Source: Tetmemena sp. SeJ-2015 (taxonomy: Eukaryota; Ciliophora; Spirotrichea; Sporadotrichida; Oxytrichidae). From it: a DNA stretch of 10,856 nucleotides. Every line of letters starts with the position of its first letter. The first letter of the stretch is position 1. Of the stretch, positions 1 through 7,504 are shown piece by piece. The translations under genes and the position numbers were made by a program. Under the pieces are notes generated by a model, which was given only the letters and a program-made list of their open reading frames with translations, did no database searches and was not told where the DNA came from. Location: the NCBI GenBank assembly GCA_027382625.1, contig JAJKFJ010024985.1, forward strand, positions 1-10,856, read 5' to 3'.

Positions 1-2
<2 letters not shown>

Positions 3-44
<42 letters not shown>
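3..44. repeat. (AT)n dinucleotide tract
   Basis: An uninterrupted run of about 21 AT units at the left edge of the window. It is simple-sequence DNA with no coding content, typical of AT-rich germline spacer. Confidence 0.95.
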
Positions 45-46
<2 letters not shown>

Positions 47-248
47 TTAAAACATCTCTAGAGTTTTAACAAGAAAGGATACCCTGAAGAAATTACGCTC
101 ATATGTAATAATTATTGAGAAAATTAGAGAATAAAATAGTTAATTTAAATTCCTTTAAATAACAGCTGATAAATTAATAATTACCGAATCAAAATTATGG
201 TTTAGATTTCTGAAAATCTAAAATGAAACTATTCTTAAAACGTAGAGA
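45..248. other. AT-rich spacer, no gene seen
   Basis: This AT-rich stretch has TGA in several frames and no recognisable coding piece on either strand. It may hold the upstream region of the small + strand gene that follows, or a germline-limited segment. No RNA gene or transposon motif is visible. Confidence 0.5.
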
Positions 249-655
249 ATGAGAAATATTAGGCCGCCAGCACCTAACTCTCATAGTTATGGCTAGCCAA
301 AATGAGACTTGGATCTCTCAAACTTATTTGAGAGAAAAGGATACGAATACAGCTTGGCTGATCTGGAAAGTGAGTGACAAAGATAAATTTTTTCGAGGAT
401 CAAAAGAGATCTCTCTAGCTGAGACCCTAAAATACTCTTGAACAAGCAAATCACTTTCAAGAGGAAGTTAGTGCTGTGCAATACCGTAGCGCAAGTGTTC
501 ACAACAACAACCTCTTCATTGTCGAGTTAGTGAATGACTTGAACAGCTAAATATTTCACTAGGCAAAATTTTCAGCATTTTAAGGACAGGGAATTGAAAA
601 ATACTTCCTGCAAGACGTAGAGCATTCTAAACCCCATAATATGATAAGAAAGTGA
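249..655 (+). CDS. Small protein of unknown function, start and first junction uncertain
   Basis: The part from about 464 to the TGA at 653-655 is clearly coding. It is a 63-codon open frame using TAA/TAG as Gln, and contains VSAVQYRSASVHNNNLFIVE. What precedes it can be read two ways. Reading A starts at ATG 289 (MASQNETWISQ...) and joins through an AAGAG direct repeat at 404-408/459-463, giving a 103-aa protein. Reading B starts at ATG 249 (MRNIRPPAPNSHSYGQPK), meets a TGA at 303, and continues in the same frame as DLDLSNLFERKGYEYSLADL. It then joins through a GGAA repeat at 365-368/463-466, or through a GTGAGT intron from 370. Reading B has the more natural sequence but leaves an unexplained stop. 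I do not recognise the protein. The gene is convergent with the next gene, with 42 bp between the stop codons. Confidence 0.5.
404..463. other. Candidate IES, pointer AAGAG
   Basis: AAGAG occurs at 404-408 and 459-463. Removing 55 bp joins the ATG-289 frame to the frame of the downstream 63-codon open stretch (SKE then EVSAVQY). A competing solution uses GGAA (365-368/463-466, 98 bp) from the other upstream frame, so the boundary is not settled. An interruption of some kind between about 370 and 463 is required, because no single frame is open throughout. Confidence 0.4.
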
Positions 656-697
656 AAATAAGTTGTGTATAATTAATTTCTTTATTAATACTTATAA

Positions 698-2820
698 TCA
701 TGCTAAATTTTAATCCTAAACAGGCAATCTAAAGTCTTCTAGGAAGGTGACGTCTGTCTCATATTCTCTGAATTTTATACCTGCTTCCTCTATCTCAGAT
801 AACTGAGCGTTATTAATGTCTTCTTTCCATAATATTGAAATTAAAAAGTTGAGTAGAGGATAAATCTTAAATAAAATTTCTTTCATGATTTTTCAAGACA
901 AATTAAATTATAGTCGTATCAGAAATAAAATTTTGATAGCAAATAAATTTTAATTTCAGAAAATTAATATAGATAAGAAACAACATGTTTTGGTATCTTT
1001 TGTTTTAATAAATCATTACATTTCCTCAATCTACTCTTCATCATCTTCTAGCTCTAAATTGTAATTAATACTCATAGAGTCTTTATTAGGTAAGGGAGTC
1101 TCAAACAGCCCAGCTATTGTGCCTTTCTTTGAAAGCACCTACCGAGCAAAACGATGAAGAGTGATAGCCTTCTTTACTGTTTAGTCCCTCTGTACATGAT
1201 ACCCATTCATGAATAGGTTCTACATAGTCACCCAAAAGCGTTTCTCATCTGACTTATCTTTGCCCATGGGGATGCGGGAAATATTCACTATCAACTCATT
1301 CTCTGTGTCTATGAAGCCCTCAAAGAAAGCTAACTCCTTCGAGAATACATCCAGAGTCTTGGTTTAGTTGGAAGTGTAGGCTGAGAAATCATCTTAATGG
1401 ATCTCTAAGAAGTAGCACCTGAACTTCAAAGTCAAGTTATACCATCTTAAAATATTTTTAATATGTGTGATTGAAAAGTCAACTTGAATAGCCTTCTGTA
1501 GATCTGCAGCATGGACTTTCCTCTGAACTTGGCTGCGTCAACTTATCCCTTGTTCTTTATGTAGTTCTCAAAACAGAGATGAAATTATATGCTGTAATAT
1601 ATATTAGGGTATTTTTAAAAGCAGATTTGATGTGGTCTCTTGACCAGTGTTTTCAATGAGGCGCCTGAGAGTGAGGAAGTTGTGTTCGTTATTGCGCCAG
1701 TGCTCATAGATGTAAGCATTTATCAATTTTCACTTATAAGCTTAATGAAATTTCTTAGAATAATTTATCTCGGTGTCTCTGATCTTCTCCTCAGGAATCT
1801 TGGCGAGTTACTCTTCTTGGGAAATCCATCTCTATGAAGTAGGCAGAGCGATGTCGTTGGCTGAGTTTACGATGGGTGGGTCGTTCCTGCCCTTGACCTG
1901 GAGAGTGCGTACGAAGAAGCACTACTCCTCGAATACAAGCATGATAGAATCAAAGCTCACAATTCCATTGCCTGCTATAAACGCTTCTCTGTAAACTCTA
2001 GCCACTTCGATATCAAGCATGGAGGGGTCGAATTAATAAATCAAACAATCGATCCTTAAAAATCATTCTATCTTTTGTTATTGCTCTATGATTTTCCTGA
2101 AAGCGAAGAAGGAAAGATTGCCCTTGAGTGAGAAGGAATCCTTCGGTTCTTCATCTAGCAATCTTTTGAGCAACAAAACTCTGATCTTCTTCTCTCGTCT
2201 GTAGTACTCTATCAGTATGCGCAGAAGCAGTCCCTGGTCTATCTACCAGTAGTCAGCTACTGGCCGCTTATCAAATATCTAAGATAAATTATTCTAGCTT
2301 GCTCAGAGAGTTCCTAGTTGAGGCTCCTCCAAAAATGTCAGTCAAGTCTATCTCATCCTCTTCTGTCTTGAAGATGGGAGCTCTGCGAGAAAGAGACTTC
2401 AATCTGGCCTTGAGCTTGATAGTGTCCTCCTAGGGCATCTTCTCAAACAGGTACTCCACAAATTCATAAGCCTTTTCCAGGTCTATCAAATGCATTCTCT
2501 CTCCCATTTATGTTGACGAGAGATGGATAAAAATTTTTCTATAACTAAGCTTTGTAGGCAGTGAGGTCTTGTTCTAGTTGCGCTAATCTATTTTCCTGCA
2601 TCTGTATGGTCTTAGTATCATGCGCTATCTTATCTTTCTGCACTTAGAAGAAGTCTTCTATATTCTACAAAAAGATTCCCAAGTTCTCCTCAAAGTGAAA
2701 GAGCGATTTAAGAGCTTGAGCTTATCCCTCAGAGCCTCCTTCCCCTGAGCTTTAGTCTATAGTTGTGATGTTTGTGCAATTAAACCACTCCTTATGCTTT
2801 ATAAAGCCATCAACTAGCAT
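698..2820 (-). CDS. Unrecognised 522-aa protein in eight MDSs
   Basis: This is a - strand gene from ATG at 2820-2818 to TGA at 700-698, rebuilt from eight coding segments separated by seven IESs. The segments are 2820-2564, 2478-2297, 2265-2104, 2028-1763, 1717-1623, 1576-1475, 1427-1044 and 818-698. Their lengths add to 1569 nt, exactly 523 codons. TAA and TAG are read as Gln throughout. The N-terminal third is rich in charged and Gln residues and looks helical (for example QENRLAQLEQDLEKAYEFVE near residues 74-93). The middle contains DPSMLDIEVARVYREAF near residue 203 and the C-terminus is acidic. There is no signal peptide or membrane segment. I do not recognise a family. A TGA in the ATG frame a few codons upstream supports the start. 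Read without excision, the frame hits TGA or shifts at most junctions, so the germline copy cannot be translated as it stands. Confidence 0.85.
819..1049. other. IES, pointer TCTTCT (225 bp)
   Basis: TCTTCT lies at 819-824 and 1044-1049. On the - strand the join turns ...YNLELED into DINNAQLSEIEEAG in frame and carries the gene to its TGA at 698. The interior is very AT-rich. If it were retained, the protein would end at a TGA at 1015-1013. An alternative join uses the 5-bp repeat GAAGA (- strand, first copy at 1039) and also keeps frame, adding three residues. Confidence 0.75.
1428..1482. other. IES, pointer AAAGTCAA (47 bp)
   Basis: The 8-bp repeat AAAGTCAA lies at 1428-1435 and 1475-1482 (TTGACTTT on the coding strand). 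Joining the two copies gives YRRLFKLTLKFRCYF without a frame break. Retention leads to TGA shortly after the second copy. The spacer of 39 bp is AT-rich and has no GT-AG borders. Confidence 0.92.
1577..1626. other. IES, pointer AGAT (46 bp)
   Basis: AGAT lies at 1577-1580 and 1623-1626 (ATCT on the coding strand). Joining restores frame as QETTSNLCFENYIKNKG. The spacer is almost entirely A and T. A competing 4-bp repeat, GAGA on the coding strand (70 bp), also keeps frame but would discard eight codons that look coding, so AGAT is preferred. Confidence 0.7.
1718..1769. other. IES, pointer ATTTATC (45 bp)
   Basis: The 7-bp repeat ATTTATC lies at 1718-1724 and 1763-1769 (GATAAAT on the coding strand). 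The join reads EEKIRDTEINAYIYEHWRNN in frame. Retention introduces a TGA (...FHQAYK then stop). Confidence 0.92.
2029..2107. other. IES, pointer CGAA (75 bp)
   Basis: CGAA lies at 2029-2032 and 2104-2107 (TTCG on the coding strand). The join gives KGNLSFFDPSMLDIEVA and removes a segment holding an in-frame TGA. A shorter alternative with a 3-bp ATC repeat (39 bp) also keeps frame. The longer pointer and the AT-rich content favour CGAA. Confidence 0.65.
2266..2300. other. Very short IES, pointer GCTT (31 bp)
   Basis: GCTT lies at 2266-2269 and 2297-2300 (AAGC on the coding strand). The 27-bp spacer is AT-rich. Removal shifts frame by one and gives STRNSLSKRPVADYWQIDQG. Without it both flanking open frames end at TGA within a few codons. 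There is no GT-AG, so it is not an intron. Confidence 0.75.
2479..2569. other. IES, pointer AGGTCT (85 bp)
   Basis: AGGTCT lies at 2479-2484 and 2564-2569 (AGACCT on the coding strand). The join RLAQLEQDLEKAYEFVEYLF is in frame and continues a helical pattern. Retention ends at TGA in the segment ...NAFDRPGKGL. Confidence 0.9.
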
Positions 2821-3068
2821 CTAAAAATTCACGACACAAACTCACAAGAGTAAATGAAAAGGTGTAAACACCAAATGATGAGCAGATGCATTTTGGGAAA
2901 TAAACTTTGCGCTTACTTTGAATTAACTCTTAAATATCTATCTATAAATACTACTACTCCTTATCCTTTTATTGAGTGAGTGCTCCTTATTTATACTACT
3001 CTTGCTATCTTACTACTCGTTCCTTTATTTATAATTCTTATTCTGTGTTGGCGCTCCTTCTCATTTTC
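2821..3068. other. Spacer between two - strand genes
   Basis: This spacer is 248 bp of non-coding DNA between the EF-hand stop and the start of the next - strand gene. The part at about 2945-3050 is pyrimidine-rich on the + strand, with several imperfect copies of TACTACTC. It would hold the 3' UTR of the EF-hand gene and the promoter of its neighbour. It could also hold chromosome ends used in the macronucleus, but no such site can be recognised. Confidence 0.5.
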
Positions 3069-3347
3069 TCATAGAGCGGCAAAGCGCTTTACAAACTGAA
3101 GTAGCTCATCCTCAGAGATGGTCCCATTTCCGTCATAGTCGAACTCGCGGTAGCACATATCAAACTCCTCCTCATCCCAGGCGTCCTCCTCTCCCGCGTT
3201 ACTCATGATCTTATGGATGAAGTTGCGGATGTCGCTCTTCTGAAGGATCTTCTCTCCATTCTCGTCTACCTCGTTGGGGTAGGTGTTGAACACCTCACTC
3301 ACCAATTCAGTCAACTTTATTTCCACCTCGCCCAACTCTCCAGACAT
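3069..3347 (-). CDS. Small EF-hand calcium-binding protein, 92 aa
   Basis: An uninterrupted 92-codon gene from ATG at 3347-3345 to TGA at 3071-3069. Near the C-terminus is one canonical EF-hand loop at residues 70-81 (DYDGNGTISEDE). It has Asp at positions 1 and 3, Asn at 5, Gly at 6, Ile at 8 and Glu at 12, followed by the exit helix LLQFVKRF. The N-terminal half (about residues 20-44, with VDENGEKILQKSD) looks like a degenerate first EF-hand that has lost the loop ligands. It probably acts as a cytoplasmic Ca2+ sensor or buffer; the partner is unknown. There is no signal peptide and the protein is acidic. No intron or IES is needed, so the whole coding region lies in one MDS. Codon composition is richer in GC than the surrounding spacer. 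It is divergent from the + strand gene starting at 3502. Confidence 0.94.
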   Translation of the reverse strand: MSGELGEVEIKLTELVSEVFNTYPNEVDENGEKILQKSDIRNFIHKIMSNAGEEDAWDEEEFDMCYREFDYDGNGTISEDELLQFVKRFAAL

Positions 3348-3501
3348 TTTATCCTTAAATTATTTATATAAATCGATTCAATTTAATTATTTCCACACTC
3401 TCTTTAATTATAATTCAAGTCTTTTAAAAACAGGACACAGACAATAGCTCAAACCTAATCAAGTCTTTCTTTGCAATATTTTATAGCGTAACCACTTTCA
3501 A
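3348..3501. promoter_or_regulatory. Divergent AT-rich intergenic region
   Basis: This is a 154-bp gap between the starts of two divergently transcribed genes, so it should contain both promoters if they share a macronuclear chromosome. A TATA-like run (TTATTTATATAAAT) lies at about 3359-3372, just upstream of the EF-hand ATG. The assignment is by position only. Confidence 0.35.
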
Positions 3502-5675
3502 ATGTCGTCGTTGACTGTGTATATAAAGTCCTGCCAAGTCAGGGAGAAGCAAAATTACTTCCTGGTTGCTCAACTGGATGAGATAGAGTACCCAGATAAA
3601 TAGCGCACCTCGTAGAAGTTCAGAACTGACCTGGCGCACTACACGGAGTACCTCCGCTTCCAGAAGAACATCTTCAAATTTCAAAACCTCTCTCTAGGAA
3701 ACAGACTTGTACTCAAGTTTGGATGCTTTGCTGCCGCTCCTGAGATAGATGTGAATGATACTAACTCACTCTTAGTAAGAAAACTTAGAATAATCTTTAT
3801 TAGAAAGATAGTAAACTGTATGCTTCAGGGTCTTATGTGATGTCACAGAACTTCCTGACCATGCTCAGAAAAGACAAGGTGCTCGAGAAGGATATGAGTC
3901 TCTACGATTAGGAGAGTATCAAGGAATTAGGCCACCTCCATCTCGTCTTCAAGCTTAAAATAGAGAACTTTGAAGATCAAGTCTACGAAGACAACCGTGA
4001 GATTGAGAAGTACTACTTCGACCCCTTCAACTCCAACGACTATGACATTCAAAAAGTAAGCTCGCTTTACAGTTGTTAAAAGCCAAACTTTAGAATGTGA
4101 GCAAGGTCCAGGATCTGGTGACCAAGAAACACGATGTGATGGAGAAGAAGATGAAGTCATTAGATGAAAGGAATGCTGCTCTCACGACGCTGGCTGTGGA
4201 TTTAGCCTACCTCAGAAAGACTCATGATGACTTGATAGTAAGCAATTAATGTAGAAGCACTTAACCTCTTTTTGCAGAATGAGAACGATAAGATGAACAA
4301 GCGCATAGACTACTTACAGAACGTGGATGAGGTACACATAGAGATAGATGTTCTGGCCTAAACTCCCCAAGGTGTGAATACTCTAAAGGAACGCTATGCA
4401 AAGCTACTCATGAGATTCGAACTGGAGAGGAAGCGCTACGATGCTTTGGAAAAGGAGTACTTCAAGATAGAGCCACAACTGCAGCAGATAAAGAAACTTA
4501 AAACTCAGATAGAAGAAGTCAAGAAAGCAAGTGATGAGTTGGAGTTTCACTTTACTCGCTACAAAGACTTGGCCAACAGAGTTAAAGCACAAAAAGAGAC
4601 TGTACTTAGTTAGGAAGAGATCATTTAGAACCTCGCTCATTCAGTCAAGGCTCAGATGAAAGATGGGCCACAAGAATCCAAAGAATTGGATATGGGCTTG
4701 GGAGACCTTAGATACAAAAGAGAAAGACTCATGGAGAGACTTAAGCAACTCAAGCTGCTGATGAGGATGAATGATGGATAGCTGCCCAGAGATTATCTAG
4801 AGAAGATTTAAGATGAAGAAGTAAAAGAATACAGTGAAGAAGTGAGGCGACTCAGGACTTATGAAGATGAGTTGCTGACTATGATACAGGATACTACTAA
4901 GTAACTGGATGCATTTGGACCTCCAAAGGCAACTTAAGGGGCTGGTGGTTACTACAGATCTCCAAGTGAGATTATAAGGTCAGGTGATGGGTCTGCAGGT
5001 TGGAACCAAGAGTGGCAGAGGGAGAAAGACGGTTTGGATTCTCAATTGCGCTTTCTGCAGAATAAGTCCTTTAACTTAGAGAGGGAGTAACTTTTAAAAT
5101 CACAGCAGCATGCAAAGCAAGTAGCAGAGCTTAAGTTTCAACTAACAATGGCTTAATAAAAAATAGATGAGAAGGCAACGTTACACTATTGACAATTATA
5201 TGATGAATAGTATGCTGAGGATTAACTTTGGATTTATCAAATTTAATAGACTTAACCCAATTCAAATGAGAAGGAAGAGAGGGAATTATGAATAAGTTAA
5301 CTGATCAATTAAGATGGATTAAAATTAAAGATGTAGTTTAGCAGAGCCGCAATAAATAAGTCTTTGAAAATAAATAAATATACCTGAACTTTTCTCCCTC
5401 TAGTGCCAGCTATCATAAGGATAGAGAGACCAGAGAATGAAAAAGTTATGGAGGATGTTGAAGTGCCAAGCTAAGTCAATTACTTGACTTTGTAGCATCT
5501 TCCAAACCTCAATAAAGTCTTAATTTTAGAGGAAGCTTACAAAGCTGAAAGGCTTGAATGCAATCATAAATAAGCCTTAGCGGTTCAACCAGATCAGAAC
5601 CATCTTAAGAAGGGATCCTCAGACTCATCTATGGGTGGAGAGTTGAAGTTATCTCTGTTAACGCTCAGCTCATGA
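3502..5675 (+). CDS. Coiled-coil protein with possible C2-like N-terminus, 602 aa
   Basis: Coding segments are 3502-3774, 3804-4055, 4094-4237, 4278-5167 and 5426-5675. They are separated by three short GT-AG introns and, last, by one IES. Together they give 602 codons plus TGA. Residues 1 to about 170 look beta-rich, starting MSSLTVYIKSCQ and including LRFQKNIFKFQ and NRLVLKFGCF. This pattern recalls a C2 domain, but I see no clear Ca2+-binding aspartate set. From about residue 176 to 505 the sequence is highly charged and largely heptad-like (for example KRYDALEKEYFKIEPQLQQI), indicating a long coiled coil. A C2-plus-coiled-coil plan is common in ciliary and centrosomal proteins, but that is inference and I give no gene name. 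The last 82 nt overlap the 3' end of the kinase gene on the other strand. If the IES were retained, the protein would stop at TGA 5190-5192. Confidence 0.85.
3775..3803 (+). other. Intron, 29 nt
   Basis: GTAAGA at the left and TTTATTAG at the right. Removal joins NSLL to KDSKLYASGSY in frame. Direct repeats near the borders (TTAG, 28 bp apart) do not restore this frame, so it is an RNA intron rather than an IES. Confidence 0.85.
4056..4093 (+). other. Intron, 38 nt
   Basis: GTAAGC at the left and ACTTTAG at the right. Removal joins NDYDIQK to NVSKVQDLV in frame. An internal TTTACAG at 4066-4072 would give a 17-nt intron and breaks the frame. Confidence 0.85.
4238..4277 (+). other. Intron, 40 nt
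   Basis: GTAAGC at the left and a pyrimidine-rich CTCTTTTTGCAG at the right. Removal joins RKTHDDLI to NENDKMNKRIDYLQ in frame. Confidence 0.9.
5163..5425. other. IES, pointer ATAGA (258 bp)
   Basis: ATAGA lies at 5163-5167 and 5421-5425. The join reads MAQQKIERPENEKVMEDVE in frame. The interior is AT-rich and carries three TGA codons in that frame (5190, 5286, 5385). No GT-AG pair near the borders gives a frame-preserving intron that retains the flanking coding sequence. Confidence 0.8.
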
Positions 5676-7338
5676 TGCGAGCTACCCATGTCTTTTATCC
5701 ACTGACGCTTTTTCTGAGCGCTGATGATGGGCTTGAAAGTGGGGTTGATTTACATAGAGATGATCTTATAGAAGTCAACATCTGAGAAGAAGCGATGTCC
5801 CTTGATGTCTTCCGAGCCGTGACGTAGGTTTCCATATCTGCGAGAGAGATCGTGGTCGGTCAGATGGCGAATGATGCTCTTGGCTCCACTGTCGAAGTTA
5901 CGAGGGAAGCGAATCTTTTATTGCACAACCATTTTGAAGATTTCATAGGGGTCTTCGTGCATGAAAGGGCAGCGGCCTACCATCATCTCGTAGATAAAGA
6001 TCCCAAGACAGTACCAATCTACTGCCTTACCGTGACCTTTTTTTTTATGATAAGCAGCTGTATACTTTGATTCATTAACTTTGTTGAGGATAATTTCCGG
6101 TGCGAGGTACTCTGGAGTTCCACAGAGAGTATAAGTGCGCTCTCCTGGCATCAGTTTCTTCACAAAGCCAAAGTCTGAGAGCTTGAGGTAACCAGATGTG
6201 TCGACCAGTACGTTTTCGGGCTTAAGATCTCTGTAGATGAGTTGTCTTCCATGTAGGTATTCGAAGCAAAGAACGATCTGAGAAGCATAGAACTTGGCCA
6301 AGTGCATGTCAAGACGGCCGTGCGCTTATATTATCTTGAAGAGCTCTCCTCCTTCTACCAGCTCCATCTTAATGTAGAGAGAACGAGCGTCTTGCTGTAT
6401 GCCGAGCATGTTCACCTGTAAGAAAGTTATGCTTTGCTTTGAATCAGGGTTTCTTAGGTTGAATTTTTGTGCTGATACTTACGATGAAAGGGTGGTGGAT
6501 TTGTTGCTAGAGAGTCATCTCGTTGAAGACATGATCGACTTGCTTGCCCTTGATGATCAAGCTCTTAGAGAGAATCTTCATGGCGTAGAAGAGCGTCTTA
6601 GTCTCGTTGAAGAGATTTCTGGGCTTGAAGTTTATCTGTGAGAGGTCCATTTGAGATACAGCTTTGCGGGGAGCCACTGGACTTCTCTTAATAGGGCTAC
6701 TAGAAGCAGTAGAGTTGCCACTGCCCTTACTGTCATTGGAAAGTTCGTCCTCTTCCCAAATGGTATCGACCAAAGGCTTAATTTGAACCTCTTTGACCAG
6801 ATATACCTTGCCAAATGCGCCTGTAAAGCAGATTAGAAATGAAAGGATTTGTAAATTGTGAAGTGTGCTTTAAGAGTATAGAGAGAACTCTTTCTTCATC
6901 TTCAATAGATACTTTTGTTTATTGTAGGAAAATTTAGCATTTATAAAATTTCTTTTGAAAAATGATAACTTAACAACACAAAATCTTTATTATATGTAAT
7001 CTAGGACATTAAATTATTGTTATCTGAGAGGTAAATTGCTTTTATGTCTATGAAATAAAGTATTAACGTATTAATTTAAAACTAATTATAAAGGAGAAAT
7101 ATGATTTGGGTGAGATGTCATCAATTAATTATATCCTCTCACAAGAATAGTATAGCTAAGCACTAATTAAAATCCTAGACTTACCCTCTCCCAGTTTATC
7201 TAGGAACTCAAGCTGGTCGAGGGAAAACTTTCCGACTTCGCGGAACTGCTGACGCTTGTTCTCTTAGAGCTGGTCACTGTGGTGAGGTAACACATTGTTT
7301 GAGGAGTTGTATTTTGCTTGGGGTGGTTGTCTCTCCAT
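5594..7338 (-). CDS. PKA-like AGC family protein kinase, 437 aa
   Basis: Exons are 7338-7185, 6820-6483 and 6415-5594, ending at TGA 5596-5594 (438 codons with stop). It is a Ser/Thr kinase: glycine loop LGEGAFGKV at 49-57, beta-3 Lys133 in YAMKIL, alpha-C Glu152, catalytic YRDLKPEN at 225-232 (Asp227), DFG at 245-247, and the activation segment [13 protein letters not shown] with Thr260 where PKA carries its activating phosphate. [15 protein letters not shown] follows. The C-terminal tail ends DPFLRWF, close to the hydrophobic motif expected in PKA/PKG. An insertion of about 65 residues, rich in Ser, Pro and Lys, separates beta-2 from the AMK lysine. A second small insertion (about 15 residues, YHKKKGHG) sits between APE and AVDW. 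No cyclic-nucleotide-binding domain is present, so a PKA catalytic subunit is likelier than PKG. The likely role is cAMP-controlled phosphorylation in the cytoplasm or cilia. No IES is needed in its coding parts. Confidence 0.95.
6416..6482 (-). other. Kinase intron 2, 67 nt
   Basis: On the - strand the donor is ATC|GTAAGT and the acceptor is TTTCTTACAG|GTG. Removal joins IHHPFI to VNMLGIQQD in frame, inside the kinase N-lobe. Confidence 0.93.
6821..7184 (-). other. Kinase intron 1, 364 nt, possibly holding an IES
   Basis: The donor GAGG|GTAAGT and acceptor CTTTACAG|GCGC (- strand) are both good and split the second Gly of the glycine loop in LGEGAFG. At 364 nt it is far longer than the other introns here (29-79 nt). 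An 8-bp repeat GTAAATTG at 6851-6858 and 7031-7038 could flank a 180-bp IES nested in the intron. In DNA this AT-rich such a repeat may occur by chance, and no reading frame is available to test it. Confidence 0.8.
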
Positions 7339-7373
7339 CACTGATGAAATTGTATCCTAAAAATAAAAAATAA

Positions 7374-7432
7374 AAACACACATGTGTATACACACACAAT
7401 CTCATATACATATATACATACACCTCCCTATA
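7374..7432. repeat. CA/TA-rich simple repeat
   Basis: Alternating purine-pyrimidine DNA made of CA, TG and TA steps, including the near-palindrome ACACACATGTGTATACACAC. It lies between the divergent starts of the kinase and the right-hand gene, so it sits in their shared upstream region. Confidence 0.8.
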
Positions 7433-7504
7433 AAGATTAAATTAATTCTACTCACATATGCTTAATAACTTAATGATCGAGATTGTGTGAAAGAGGTAGT
7501 AGTG

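Noticed and set aside
1640..1994. + strand ORFs of 65 and 73 codons
   Set aside because: They lie opposite - strand MDSs whose reading is continuous after IES removal, so they are shadows.
5089..5393. AACTT TT repeat (5089-5095/5387-5393) as the pointer in the middle coiled-coil gene
   Set aside because: It would delete clear coiled-coil coding sequence up to about 5165 and gives a short frame ending in TGA.
5852..6836. + strand ORFs within the kinase locus
   Set aside because: They are antisense shadows of the kinase exons.
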